This document shows, in pieces, positions 54,879 to 64,000 of a DNA stretch of 64,000 nt. Below the pieces are notes generated by a model. It saw nothing but the letters and a program-made list of their open reading frames with translations, was not told the origin of the DNA and ran no database searches. Each line of letters opens with the position of its first letter. Position 1 is the first letter of the stretch. Position numbers and translations under genes: made by a program. This stretch comes from Flavobacterium amniphilum (GTDB taxonomy: Bacteria; Bacteroidota; Bacteroidia; Flavobacteriales; Flavobacteriaceae): positions 62,001 through 126,000 of the forward strand of contig NZ_JAMLJL010000001.1 of the NCBI RefSeq assembly GCF_023634845.1, read 5' to 3'.

Positions 54879-57800
54879 ATGGCGTCTTGTAAATTCAGAA
54901 TAACTTTGCTAAAGGTCATATTTTTAGTTGTCTTTTCGAATGTTTATTCAACCGAACATATAAAAACCAAATCTCATTCTACAGATTTTTGCTCGCTCAA
55001 TTATAATAAAGTCTGGTCTGGAACAGAAATGAATGCATTACTGGACCCTGCACATCAAGGATCTGTAAATGGACAGATAAGCCTGACCATCAACAATGGT
55101 AATCTAACCTTTACCCCAAATTATTTTTGTGTTAACTACGTAAAGTTAGGATATATTTTCCCAATAGGATCTGGCGCTAATTTACCAGATATTGAGCTTG
55201 GAACTTATGGAGGGCAACTTACTTTCTCAATTAAGAATAATTATTTATTTATCGCTGCCGGTGCAAATGTCACAGGAGGATCTTTTGAAGAGCCTTTCAG
55301 TATTAATAATGTTTCATATACTTATGATTTATGTACGAATGGAGATCCAAATCCTGATGACACAACTGATTTTTGTTCTGTAAATTATAATAAAGTCTGG
55401 TCAGGAACGGAAATGAATGCATTCCTGGATCCTGCACATCAAGGATCTGTAAATGGTCAGATAGGCATAACAATCACCAATGGAGTTCTAGTTTTTACAC
55501 CAAATTATTTTTGTGTTAACTACATAAAATTAGGAAATATTTTCCCAATAGGATCGGGTGTTACTTTGCCTGATATTACACTGGGAACCCATGAAGGCCT
55601 TACTTTTTCCATTAAGAATAATTATTTATTTATTGCTGCCGGAATAAATGTCACAGGGGGTTCTTTTGAAGAACCTTACATAATCAATAATATTTCATAT
55701 ACATATGATTTATGTGCGAATGCAGATCCAAATCCTTCTGAAAATAACGTTTTAAATGTAAATGAAAATTATATTCTTCATTCAATATTCACAAAACCAT
55801 TCACGAAGCTTGAAATAGAAAATCATTTACCAGTCTTAGATGATAAGATTGAAAATGTCAAATATTATAATGGGTTGGGGAAATTATCACAAACCATTGA
55901 TGTTCGACAAGGAACTCAGAACAATGATATCATTTCACAAGTTCAATATGATGAATATGGGCGTCTTAAAAAAGAATTTCTGCCCTATCCAACTTCCAAT
56001 ACTGGGGATGGAAAATATAGGCCCAACAGTATTAATGAAGCTTCAACATTTTATCACAATCGTTTTCAGGCTCAGGAAAATTGGGCAGATATTAATTCTG
56101 TAAATCCTTATACAGAAAAATTTTATGAAGCATCTTCTCTTGACAGAGTGATAGAAAGCGCATATCCGGGTAAAGATTGGGCAAGAAACAATGGTCACAC
56201 CGTAAAATTTGACTTTCAAACAAACCTGAGCCAGGAGGTCCGTAAATATGATGTTGTCTTCCCAAATTCAAATACAAATATTCATAATTTGGATGAAAAC
56301 TCTTTTTATGACATTGGTCAGTTGTACAAGACTACAACAAAAAATGAAAATTGGACATTGGCTGATGGTAAAAATAAGACAATAGAAATTTTTAAAGATA
56401 AAAATAACAAAACCATACTACAAAGAGAATTTAACGGAGGTCTTGCACATAATACCTACTATGTATATGATATATATGGTAACTTATCTTATGTAATTCC
56501 ACCTACCGCAAGTGATACAATTGAGGCACAGATTAATACAAATCCTACTGCTACATTACCCAATACCTTAGTACAAAATATATGCTATGTATACCGACAT
56601 GACAAACGCAAGAGGATTGTTGAAAAAAAGATCCCGGGAAAAGGATGGGAATATATCATTTATGATAAACATGACAGACCGGTATTGTCTCAAAGCCCTA
56701 ATCTAAGAACGGCTAACAAATGGAATTTTATAAAGTATGATGTGTACGATAGAGCCGTTTTTTCAGGTCAGTTTACTTACAATAGTCCTTCAGGAAATAT
56801 TGATACAGCATTAAGAGAAGAGCTTCAATCACTGATTAATAACAATATTGGATTAAATGAAACGCGTACTACACAGACTTTTCAAAATGGAGGTATCGCC
56901 ATCAATTACACAAATGCCAATTTTCCTAACGCCAGTAATTCAAACTTTACTGTTTTTACTGTAAATTATTATGATGATTATAATTTCAAGCCTTATGGAC
57001 AATCGGTAATAATACCAACCCAAACCAGTTATGTGAATACTATAGCTACGAATGTGAAAACATTGTCAACCGCAACTTTAACCAGGGTGTTAGGCCAAAA
57101 TCACTGGATTTTTGATTTAGGAGCATTTGACAATCTTGGGAGAGAGGTATGGCATAAATCAAAAAACACTTTTCTACAAACGGAAGATCTTACAGAAAGT
57201 AAACATGATTTCACAGGAAATGTAATAGAGTCCAAAATGACCCATACCAATGCCGTCACATCTACTAATTTGGTTGTCATCAATAAATACGTGTATGATA
57301 AATCCAACCGTTTGTTAAAATCAACACAAAAAAGTGGAAATAATCCTGAAGAATTAATCGTATTTAATAAGTATGATGAGTTAGGAACCCTTATTCAGAA
57401 AAAAGTAGGTGGCCCGGCACCATCCCTGACTGACACTTATAATTCAGTAACAACAATGCTACAAACAATTGATTACAGTTTTAATATAAGGGGATGGCTG
57501 ACTACTATTAATAATCCTGCAGATAATATAAACAATAGCGGTCGTCTGTTTGCATATAAACTTAACTATAACAAACCGGAATCAGGAGCAACTGCTTTAT
57601 ATAACGGAAACATTTCTGAAACTTCCTGGAAAACAAAAAGTAATGCGAATAACCAAATCAGAAAATACAATTATACTTATGATGCCCTTAACCGCTTAAC
57701 ACAATCCAGCTATATAGGAAATTACACTCTTGTAGCAAATAGCTCGCAAATAGAAAATTACTCAGAAGGGAATATCCAATATGATAAAAATGGAAATATA

Positions 57801-59414
57801 ACCCATTTAGAACGCTATGGTTTAAAAAGCACCGGAAATCTTATCGATAAAATTGACAATCTTAACTATATTTATGAGCCGGGAAGTGATAAATTGAAAC
57901 AAGTTACAGACAGTGGTGCTATAGATGGTTTTAAAGATTTGAATGCTCCAAATAATATTGATTATACCTATGATGCAAACGGAAATATGATAACTGATAT
58001 AAACAAAGGCATAACAGCTATTACTTATAATCATCTTAACCTTCCGGAGAAAATCACTTTTCAACCCGATGCCAGTCATCCTAATACCATAAGTTATACG
58101 TATGATGCTTTTGGAAATAAAATTACCAAAACTGTTCACGAAAGCAAAAAAAACCAATCTGGCGCTTGGTTGCCTACAACAATTACCCGTACAGATTATG
58201 CTAATGGTTTCATTTATGAGAATAATGTCTTACAGTTTTTTAGTCATCCTGAAGGATATGTAGCGCATAGTACTGGTACATTTTCTTATATTTATCAGTA
58301 CAAAGATCATCTGGGGAATATCAGATTAAGCTATAAGAAGAATGCTAGTAATCTAGTTATAATAGAAGAAAATAATTATTATTCATTTGGGTTAAAGCAT
58401 AAGGGTTACAATAATGTTTATAATCCAATAGGTAACACGAATGCTCAAAAATATAAATATAATGGTAAGGAGTTACAAGAAGAACTAGGACTGAACATGT
58501 ACGATTACAGCGCGAGGAATTATGACCCTGCATTGGGCAGATGGATGAATATTGATCCACTTGCGGAAAAGTTTTTCAGTATGTCACCATATACGTTCTG
58601 TAATAACAATCCTCTTTATTTTGTGGACCCGACAGGAATGGCTCCTGATGGTTGGATCGAGCAACTGAACAGTGGAGGCAATTCTACCTTTACATATAGG
58701 AGTGATATAGATAATGCACAACAAGCAAAAGATGCAGGGTTTGAAAATGTTGTTGGTGTAACTGAATCTCATAGAGTATGGAATGATACTTATGGTTATT
58801 CTTATAATCTTAATGCTGATGGCAGTGTAACTAATGGGCAAGGTTATACAATGGATAATAGATTTGATTTAAATACACTTGGCGGAACTTCCATAAAAGC
58901 ATCTAATCCTTTGGGAGCTTATGGTTTTTATAATTTTAATGCAGGTATTGGCTTTACTGCTTTAGAACATGGTTCCGGTATAACTCGTATAGGTACAAAT
59001 GCTACATTTTATACTGCTACAGCTTCTGGTAGAGTATTTTATGGCAATCAATATGTCAGTACTTTTGGTTTATCAAAAATAGGTACAGGATTAGGATATT
59101 TAGGTGCTGGTGCAGGTTTGGTTTTTGATGGCATAGGTGTTTATAATTATTATCAAAACCCTAATGACCCAAATGCTGTCAGCCCAGCAAAAGCATCTTT
59201 GAACACAGGTATGGCAGCTTATGGTTTGTGGGGAGGTCCAGGTGGATTAGCCTTATCTTTAGGATATGGCGCTCTCGAAGCTTTTTACCCGGGCGGGGCT
59301 GCTAAAGCAATGGAAGATACAGGAAAAAGGCAAGTTGAGTTTGATAGAATTATAAATAAGAATTCTGGAATGGCACCACAATATATTTTCCCTTATGGTT
59401 CACAAAAATTCTAA
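54879..59414 (+). CDS. RHS repeat protein (DUF6443) with variable toxin-like C-terminus
   Basis: 1511 residues. Signal peptide, then two tandem copies of a ~128-residue module (about 36-163 and 164-290), then a DUF6443-type region (about 295-450, KYYNGLGKLSQTIDV). RHS/YD repeats run from about 450 to 1130. The RHS core ends in YKYNGKELQEELGLNMYDYSAR, DPALGRWMNIDPLAE and NPLYFVDPTGMAPDG (to about 1255). The last ~260 residues are unrelated to the core and contain a Gly-rich, hydrophobic stretch (GTGLGYLGAGAGLVFDGIGVY). This layout suggests a polymorphic toxin; toxin activity is not identified. Confidence 0.85.
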   Translation: MASCKFRITLLKVIFLVVFSNVYSTEHIKTKSHSTDFCSLNYNKVWSGTEMNALLDPAHQGSVNGQISLTINNGNLTFTPNYFCVNYVKLGYIFPIGSGANLPDIELGTYGGQLTFSIKNNYLFIAAGANVTGGSFEEPFSINNVSYTYDLCTNGDPNPDDTTDFCSVNYNKVWSGTEMNAFLDPAHQGSVNGQIGITITNGVLVFTPNYFCVNYIKLGNIFPIGSGVTLPDITLGTHEGLTFSIKNNYLFIAAGINVTGGSFEEPYIINNISYTYDLCANADPNPSENNVLNVNENYILHSIFTKPFTKLEIENHLPVLDDKIENVKYYNGLGKLSQTIDVRQGTQNNDIISQVQYDEYGRLKKEFLPYPTSNTGDGKYRPNSINEASTFYHNRFQAQENWADINSVNPYTEKFYEASSLDRVIESAYPGKDWARNNGHTVKFDFQTNLSQEVRKYDVVFPNSNTNIHNLDENSFYDIGQLYKTTTKNENWTLADGKNKTIEIFKDKNNKTILQREFNGGLAHNTYYVYDIYGNLSYVIPPTASDTIEAQINTNPTATLPNTLVQNICYVYRHDKRKRIVEKKIPGKGWEYIIYDKHDRPVLSQSPNLRTANKWNFIKYDVYDRAVFSGQFTYNSPSGNIDTALREELQSLINNNIGLNETRTTQTFQNGGIAINYTNANFPNASNSNFTVFTVNYYDDYNFKPYGQSVIIPTQTSYVNTIATNVKTLSTATLTRVLGQNHWIFDLGAFDNLGREVWHKSKNTFLQTEDLTESKHDFTGNVIESKMTHTNAVTSTNLVVINKYVYDKSNRLLKSTQKSGNNPEELIVFNKYDELGTLIQKKVGGPAPSLTDTYNSVTTMLQTIDYSFNIRGWLTTINNPADNINNSGRLFAYKLNYNKPESGATALYNGNISETSWKTKSNANNQIRKYNYTYDALNRLTQSSYIGNYTLVANSSQIENYSEGNIQYDKNGNITHLERYGLKSTGNLIDKIDNLNYIYEPGSDKLKQVTDSGAIDGFKDLNAPNNIDYTYDANGNMITDINKGITAITYNHLNLPEKITFQPDASHPNTISYTYDAFGNKITKTVHESKKNQSGAWLPTTITRTDYANGFIYENNVLQFFSHPEGYVAHSTGTFSYIYQYKDHLGNIRLSYKKNASNLVIIEENNYYSFGLKHKGYNNVYNPIGNTNAQKYKYNGKELQEELGLNMYDYSARNYDPALGRWMNIDPLAEKFFSMSPYTFCNNNPLYFVDPTGMAPDGWIEQLNSGGNSTFTYRSDIDNAQQAKDAGFENVVGVTESHRVWNDTYGYSYNLNADGSVTNGQGYTMDNRFDLNTLGGTSIKASNPLGAYGFYNFNAGIGFTALEHGSGITRIGTNATFYTATASGRVFYGNQYVSTFGLSKIGTGLGYLGAGAGLVFDGIGVYNYYQNPNDPNAVSPAKASLNTGMAAYGLWGGPGGLALSLGYGALEAFYPGGAAKAMEDTGKRQVEFDRIINKNSGMAPQYIFPYGSQKF
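54984..55745 (+). repeat. Tandem duplication of a ~128-codon module inside the RHS gene
   Basis: 54984-55367 and 55368-55745 encode two nearly identical modules beginning DFCS-NYNKVWSGTEMNA and ending TYDLC-N-DPNP, with high identity also at DNA level. The module's function is unknown; it is beta-rich and probably binds something outside the cell. Confidence 0.9.
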
Positions 59415-59420
59415 TAGCAT

Positions 59421-59831
59421 ATGAAAAAGTTAAAGTTTTATTATTTATATTTTTATTATAAGATATATAATTCTATAGAGTATACTTCTAAACTTTTAGG
59501 AGGGGCTTTTCTGTCAGAAATGAAGGCAGGTATTGTATTAATTGCTTTAGAATTTTGGTTGGTTTTATCTACCTATAACTATTATACTGTAATCACAAAT
59601 AATAATTTGCATTTATCTATAAATAAGCCAATTGTATTTATTCCGATATTTATTATAGTTTCTTTGAAAATATATTTTTTTACAGATACAAAGAAATGGA
59701 AAATTTATAAAAAAGAATTTGATAATTTATCCTCAAACTATAATAAGAAAGGGACAATTATTGTTACAATTATTAGTTTACTTATTATAGCTAACCTTAT
59801 ATTTTCATTTTATTTGTTGAGTAGAAGATAA
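59421..59831 (+). CDS. Small 3-TM membrane protein, candidate immunity protein
   Basis: 136 residues. Tyr/Lys-rich N-terminus, then three membrane helices at about 35-53, 72-88 and 112-131 (IVLIALEFWLVLSTY, IVFIPIFIIVSLKIYFF, IIVTIISLLIIANLIFSFYLL), and a Lys-rich loop between the last two (KKWKIYKKEFDNL). It starts 6 bp after the RHS stop and shares its terminator, the classical place of an immunity gene. The pairing is inferred from position only. Confidence 0.65.
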   Translation: MKKLKFYYLYFYYKIYNSIEYTSKLLGGAFLSEMKAGIVLIALEFWLVLSTYNYYTVITNNNLHLSINKPIVFIPIFIIVSLKIYFFTDTKKWKIYKKEFDNLSSNYNKKGTIIVTIISLLIIANLIFSFYLLSRR

Positions 59832-59835
59832 AAAC

Positions 59836-59865
59836 AACAAAACCCAGCTATCGCTGGGTTTTGTT
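59836..59865 (+). terminator. Terminator of the RHS-immunity operon
   Basis: Perfect 13-bp stem AACAAAACCCAGC/GCTGGGTTTTGTT with a 4-nt loop TATC. Confidence 0.9.
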
Positions 59866-59982
59866 ATATTAGCAAACTCTGAAAACCCGTCAAGTTAGTA
59901 AAGTATAATTCTGGTTCTCCTATACAGACAAATTATCATTCAGACAAAAACAAATTAAGCTATTTTACTATATTACAGTCAC

Positions 59983-60135
59983 ATGAAAGTTATAATAGCC
60001 CATCTGGATGATTTCTTTCAGGAAGCTTATGCATTCATAACCTCAGCTCCAAACGATACCGAAATAAAACAAACAATGATGATGCTTTCCGAAAAATATG
60101 GTGTCAAATCATATCCTGAAGACTATCTCGATTAA
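59983..60135 (+). pseudogene. Truncated copy of the cupin gene 3' end
   Basis: Fifty codons starting at an ATG (KVIIAHLDDFFQEAYAF...) and ending SEKYGVKSYPEDYLD. It aligns without gaps to the last ~50 residues of the cupin at 49396 (VIPAGLDDFFQEASSF ... SEKYGVKAFPEDYLD). The cupin barrel is missing. The frame is intact, so recent origin or selection is possible. It sits just after the RHS locus, opposite the intact cupin on the other side. Confidence 0.85.
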
Positions 60136-60159
60136 ACTAAAAAAGCATTCAAAAATAGT

Positions 60160-60278
60160 GTGGCAAAAAAATCAGAGTTGAAAAAATTGCCACAACTCTT
60201 CCTGTGGCAAAATATTTTTTGTAAATTTTTTTGCCACACTTTCCGTGGCAAAATTTCCAGAACTGAAAAAATTGCCAC
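60160..60278. repeat. GTGGCAA/TTGCCAC repeat cluster 2 (three units)
   Basis: Three pairs GTGGCAA-N20-TTGCCAC: 60160-60166/60187-60193, 60204-60210/60231-60237, 60245-60251/60272-60278. Spacers are exactly 20 nt in each, and their A/T-rich sequence is not conserved. Gaps between units are 10 and 7 nt. Confidence 0.95.
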
Positions 60279-60290
60279 AACTTTTTCATT

Positions 60291-60324
60291 AAAAAAAGGG
60301 CACTACCTTTCAGTAATGCCTTTA
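60291..60324 (-). terminator. Minus-strand terminator after the DyP gene
   Basis: Minus strand stem AAAGGCATTAC/GTAGTGCC(C)TTT with loop TGAAAG and seven T. Confidence 0.75.
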
Positions 60325-60351
60325 TCTAATAAATTTTAATGTAAGGAGATT

Positions 60352-61878
60352 TTAATTCGAAGTTGGCGGAATAATACCCTGTGAAATATATTTCAACCCC
60401 TGCATCCCCGGCAAAAACAAATACATGCTACCATCGGTTCGGATGAAACGGGTCATGCTTGGTATTTGCCTGTACGTTCCTTCCTTATTGTATGCAAAAA
60501 CCGTATCGTGTGCCGGATTCACATCATCGGCCTGTGGCCCGAACAACGGATCGATACCACTCTGATTGGGTGATGCATCAGGATTACGGAATCCTCCCAG
60601 TTCCAGCCAGGTTTTTGTAATGAACCTAAACTGAAAATCGAGAACCGCCCCTATAAACAAACCTACCAAACCCCTCTGTATCCCTTCTTTTTCAGTAGGA
60701 TCATAAACAGGACCGTAAGGGGAAGCCCTACGGACAATGCGATGGGTTTGTGCATTGTTGTTATTATCGGTAACATAATAATCATCACGCGGATTGGATC
60801 GTCTGATGTGTGCCGCATAAGGGCATTTCAACCCGAGATTATCAGAAGACTGATCGCCCGGCTGGTTCGGACTTGGAGTCAGGTAATCGAAATTGGTGAA
60901 ACTAAAATTGCGTGATCCCGGTTTACCAAGACTTTTATCTTCTTTATCAGGAGACACTACAAGTGGAGTTCCGTCCCGCCAGCGTCCGCACATTTTGGCA
61001 GCCATGAGTTCCGGAGAAGTTTCCGGATCAGAATTGATGAATGCATTAAACTTCGCTTCGTCCTGATACAACAAACGGAAAGCAGCAAAAGAACCGTTTG
61101 CCAGCAAGGGATGTGCATAATAATCAGGCGCCGACTGGCAACTGATCACAAAACGGTCTGCCGGAACCAGTGGTCTGTCATCAACCGTACTCACGCCCAT
61201 TAACCGTTTCACCATCGGATCATCCCATATCACACCCTCAATACGTGGCTGTGATAAACTGTCCCGGTAACCAAAATGAATATACTCCGGGTCACCGTCT
61301 ACAATAATAGGATCAGAATCTTGGAAATAAACAGGAACCACAGAGGATCCCGACTTAGTTTCCGGAATCATCTTCAGCAGCTTTTCATAGTAAAGCTCAC
61401 GGTTTTCCGGTGTTAAGGTGTAAAGTGTAATTTGAATGTGCAGTTCACTATTATCAGCGCTTGGTTCTCCCTTGGGGATCCATCCGCCGTTCTTCCACCA
61501 GTTTTCCGGGCTGCTTTCACAGGTATCCCCTATGTATGGGGCATCTGTAACCGCACCCACACTAAAGGAATTAAAAACTTCCATGCTTGAATTATTGTAA
61601 ACCGTATTGCAGTTATCGGTACCAATCAGTTGTTCCAGCCCTGAATAGGTAAACCCGATGTTCAGGCAATACTCAGGCTTTACTTTATTCTCCCAAGGCA
61701 TGGCATTCGTAATCTGGAGTCCGCCAACGCCTTCACCCGAAGCCAGATCGGCACAAAACTTCCTTGCTCCGTCAACATCTTTTATACTCAGGATGATGTA
61801 CCGTATATTCGGGAAATTATAGCCCCGCAGTATCAACCCCTGGATATCATCCATGGCAATCTGATTGTTGTTATCCAT
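60352..61878 (-). CDS. DyP-type heme peroxidase
   Basis: 508 residues, the long class of DyP proteins, no signal peptide. N-terminal ferredoxin-like domain (DDIQGLILRGYNFP). The distal-side motif, usually GxxDG, reads FGYRDSLSQP with Ser for the second Gly. The proximal heme His is in CPYAAHIRRSNPRDD with the conserved Arg. C-terminal LVGLFIGAVLDFQFRFI. A heme peroxidase of broad substrates. Second gene after a partner of unknown function (26-bp gap). Confidence 0.88.
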   Translation of the reverse strand: MDNNNQIAMDDIQGLILRGYNFPNIRYIILSIKDVDGARKFCADLASGEGVGGLQITNAMPWENKVKPEYCLNIGFTYSGLEQLIGTDNCNTVYNNSSMEVFNSFSVGAVTDAPYIGDTCESSPENWWKNGGWIPKGEPSADNSELHIQITLYTLTPENRELYYEKLLKMIPETKSGSSVVPVYFQDSDPIIVDGDPEYIHFGYRDSLSQPRIEGVIWDDPMVKRLMGVSTVDDRPLVPADRFVISCQSAPDYYAHPLLANGSFAAFRLLYQDEAKFNAFINSDPETSPELMAAKMCGRWRDGTPLVVSPDKEDKSLGKPGSRNFSFTNFDYLTPSPNQPGDQSSDNLGLKCPYAAHIRRSNPRDDYYVTDNNNNAQTHRIVRRASPYGPVYDPTEKEGIQRGLVGLFIGAVLDFQFRFITKTWLELGGFRNPDASPNQSGIDPLFGPQADDVNPAHDTVFAYNKEGTYRQIPSMTRFIRTDGSMYLFLPGMQGLKYISQGIIPPTSN

Positions 61879-61904
61879 AAGAATGGTTTTAGTGAAAACT
61901 GAAA

Positions 61905-62576
61905 TTACTTACAATCCGGTTTTTTGGATTTCGGAAAATCATAGCTAACCTGTCCCGGAGTTGCCGGCCAGTTTTTATCCGCATCAGGATAATTATCGAT
62001 TATTTTAGCGACAGTAAGTCCGGGAAAATTAGTTCCGAACATGTACTTTCCCCCTTTATCACCGGCGCATAATACAGGATCACCGAAATTATAACGCATT
62101 AACATGCAGTAAAACGCCAATGCATTTTTCTTCACCCCGCCCATTTTTGCAATATGGTTTGCAGAGGTAGGACCGTTAGGATCAACCGTCGGGATTCCTG
62201 TTTCATCCATCAGGAGCAATAAATTATTCAAACCGTTTACCACGGCATCAATTTCAAAGAAAGCGCTGATGTAAGCATCAAACTGCCCGTCATAAATAGA
62301 CATTACAACCAACACATCTTTTCCGGGAAACGACACAAATCCCGGAACCGGAATTCCCGGAGTGGCCTGTCCGTCTTTTTGTGCATAAATCGTAAAATAG
62401 TGTACTCCTGTCGTTTTGCGTGGGTCTCCACTTTGGATAGCTGTATTCGCAGCTGTTTTAACCTCTTCTGCGTTAACCATTGCCTGTTCCAACATTCCTT
62501 TTTTCAGCGGAATAAATAAAAACAAAAGATGTTGCTGGTCTGTAATAGGTACTGTAATAACTTCTGGTGCTGTCAT
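61905..62576 (-). CDS. Partner protein of the DyP peroxidase, unknown function
   Basis: 223 residues, no signal peptide. N-terminal part HLLFLFIPLKKGMLEQAM, then FTIYAQKDG and MSIYDGQFDAYISAFFEI suggest a ferredoxin-like fold related to the DyP N-terminal domain. The C-terminus is polar with two Cys and ends KKPDCK. No family is recognised with certainty. Its leader carries the 25-nt motif shared with the DUF805 gene. Confidence 0.65.
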   Translation of the reverse strand: MTAPEVITVPITDQQHLLFLFIPLKKGMLEQAMVNAEEVKTAANTAIQSGDPRKTTGVHYFTIYAQKDGQATPGIPVPGFVSFPGKDVLVVMSIYDGQFDAYISAFFEIDAVVNGLNNLLLLMDETGIPTVDPNGPTSANHIAKMGGVKKNALAFYCMLMRYNFGDPVLCAGDKGGKYMFGTNFPGLTVAKIIDNYPDADKNWPATPGQVSYDFPKSKKPDCK

Positions 62577-62597
62577 AATTTTAGTTTTTTGGATGTT

Positions 62598-62622
62598 TTC
62601 CTACTCTGTTTTGGCTTTTCGG
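62598..62622 (-). promoter_or_regulatory. Leader motif copy 2
   Basis: Minus strand core CCGAAAAGCCAAAACAGAG then TAGGAA, 21 nt before the start codon of the DyP partner gene; 23 of 25 positions equal to 12463-12487. Confidence 0.5.
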
Positions 62623-62735
62623 AAATCGCCTTAGTTTGTTTAAGGTGACGAAAGTAAGAACACTAAGCCTATCTTTTACAGGTAATTATACGTGATTATG
62701 TTTTGAAATCAGATTAAAAAGTAACATGGAAGGTT

Positions 62736-62810
62736 GTGGCAAATTGGTTTTAAAAAAAGTAATTGCCACACTTTTTGTGGCAAAAAGAAAATTGAAAACG
62801 AAATTGCCAC
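62736..62810. repeat. GTGGCAA/TTGCCAC repeat cluster 3 (two units)
   Basis: GTGGCAA (62736-62742) to TTGCCAC (62763-62769) and GTGGCAA (62777-62783) to TTGCCAC (62804-62810), both with a spacer of exactly 20 nt and 7 nt between units. It is in the 308-bp gap between the DyP partner gene and the AAA+ gene; otherwise the gap holds only the leader motif and a terminator. Confidence 0.95.
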
Positions 62811-62832
62811 GCTTTTACTGGCCTTTAGTCAA

Positions 62833-62862
62833 TAAAAAAGGCAACACTAAAAGTATTGCCCT
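62833..62862 (-). terminator. Minus-strand terminator of the AAA+ gene
   Basis: Minus strand GGGCAATAC/GTGTTGCC stem with loop TTTTA and six T. Confidence 0.8.
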
Positions 62863-62884
62863 TACTAAACTAAAATGATTTATA

Positions 62885-64000
<1,116 letters not shown>

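Noticed and set aside
50858..62810. CRISPR array as explanation for the GTGGCAA/TTGCCAC clusters
   Set aside because: Half-sites are only 7 nt, inverted rather than direct, have AT-rich spacers and no cas genes nearby.

Overview
The window looks like a chromosomal segment of a Flavobacterium-like member of the Bacteroidota (family Flavobacteriaceae). The DNA is AT-rich. Several upstream regions carry the Bacteroidota promoter -7 box TAnnTTTG. At least three secreted proteins end in a type IX secretion (T9SS) type-A sorting domain. Typical flavobacterial families (MuiA/DUF4139, M13, M28, DUF4286, a 423-residue SerRS, fused OlsF-type acyltransferase) are common.

Layout. 0-12 kb: partial TPR protein, VWA lipoprotein, MuiA-like protein, T9SS-sorted PQQ-type sugar dehydrogenase, aldo/keto reductase, scramblase-like protein, an xth / beta-barrel / ompA-like run, and a fused O-/N-acyltransferase. 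11.7-22.7 kb: small membrane proteins, a 2-hydroxyacid dehydrogenase, a 21-bp tandem repeat, the convergent Mg2+ transporters corA and mgtE, rsmA, DUF4286, a large TPR protein and serS. Gaps here hold arrays of short 8-9 bp repeats arranged as inverted repeats. 22.7-32.7 kb: a metal and redox block. A diheme cytochrome / Rieske / porin operon diverges from mntH (fused to a universal-stress domain) and a DtxR-family regulator. These are followed by feoA-feoB, a beta-barrel gene, a 39-residue FeoB-associated Cys-rich protein and a SCO protein. 32.8-48.8 kb: large T9SS BNR-repeat protein, M13, M28 and M1 peptidases, a DMT exporter, YfiT/DinB-like protein, a short SSB and rseP.

48.9-64 kb: an accessory-looking region starts at two identical tandem tRNA-Asn genes. 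It holds a cupin gene, an alpha/beta hydrolase, a two-gene RHS/YD-repeat locus with a variable C-terminus and a small 3-TM candidate immunity gene, then a truncated second copy of the cupin 3' end. A DyP-type peroxidase with a partner gene follows. At the right edge is an incomplete AAA+ ATPase of the type found in extracellular contractile injection (Afp/PVC-like) clusters. The intergenic DNA of this region contains a repeat family, GTGGCAA-N20-TTGCCAC, with a constant 20-nt spacer in five copies plus a nested variant.

The best candidates for undescribed biology are this GTGGCAA/TTGCCAC family, the RHS-immunity locus bracketed by cupin sequence beside an injection-system ATPase, a near-identical 25-nt leader upstream of two unrelated genes, and the 9-bp inverted arrays between housekeeping genes. 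All domain calls come from reading the sequence; no database search was run.
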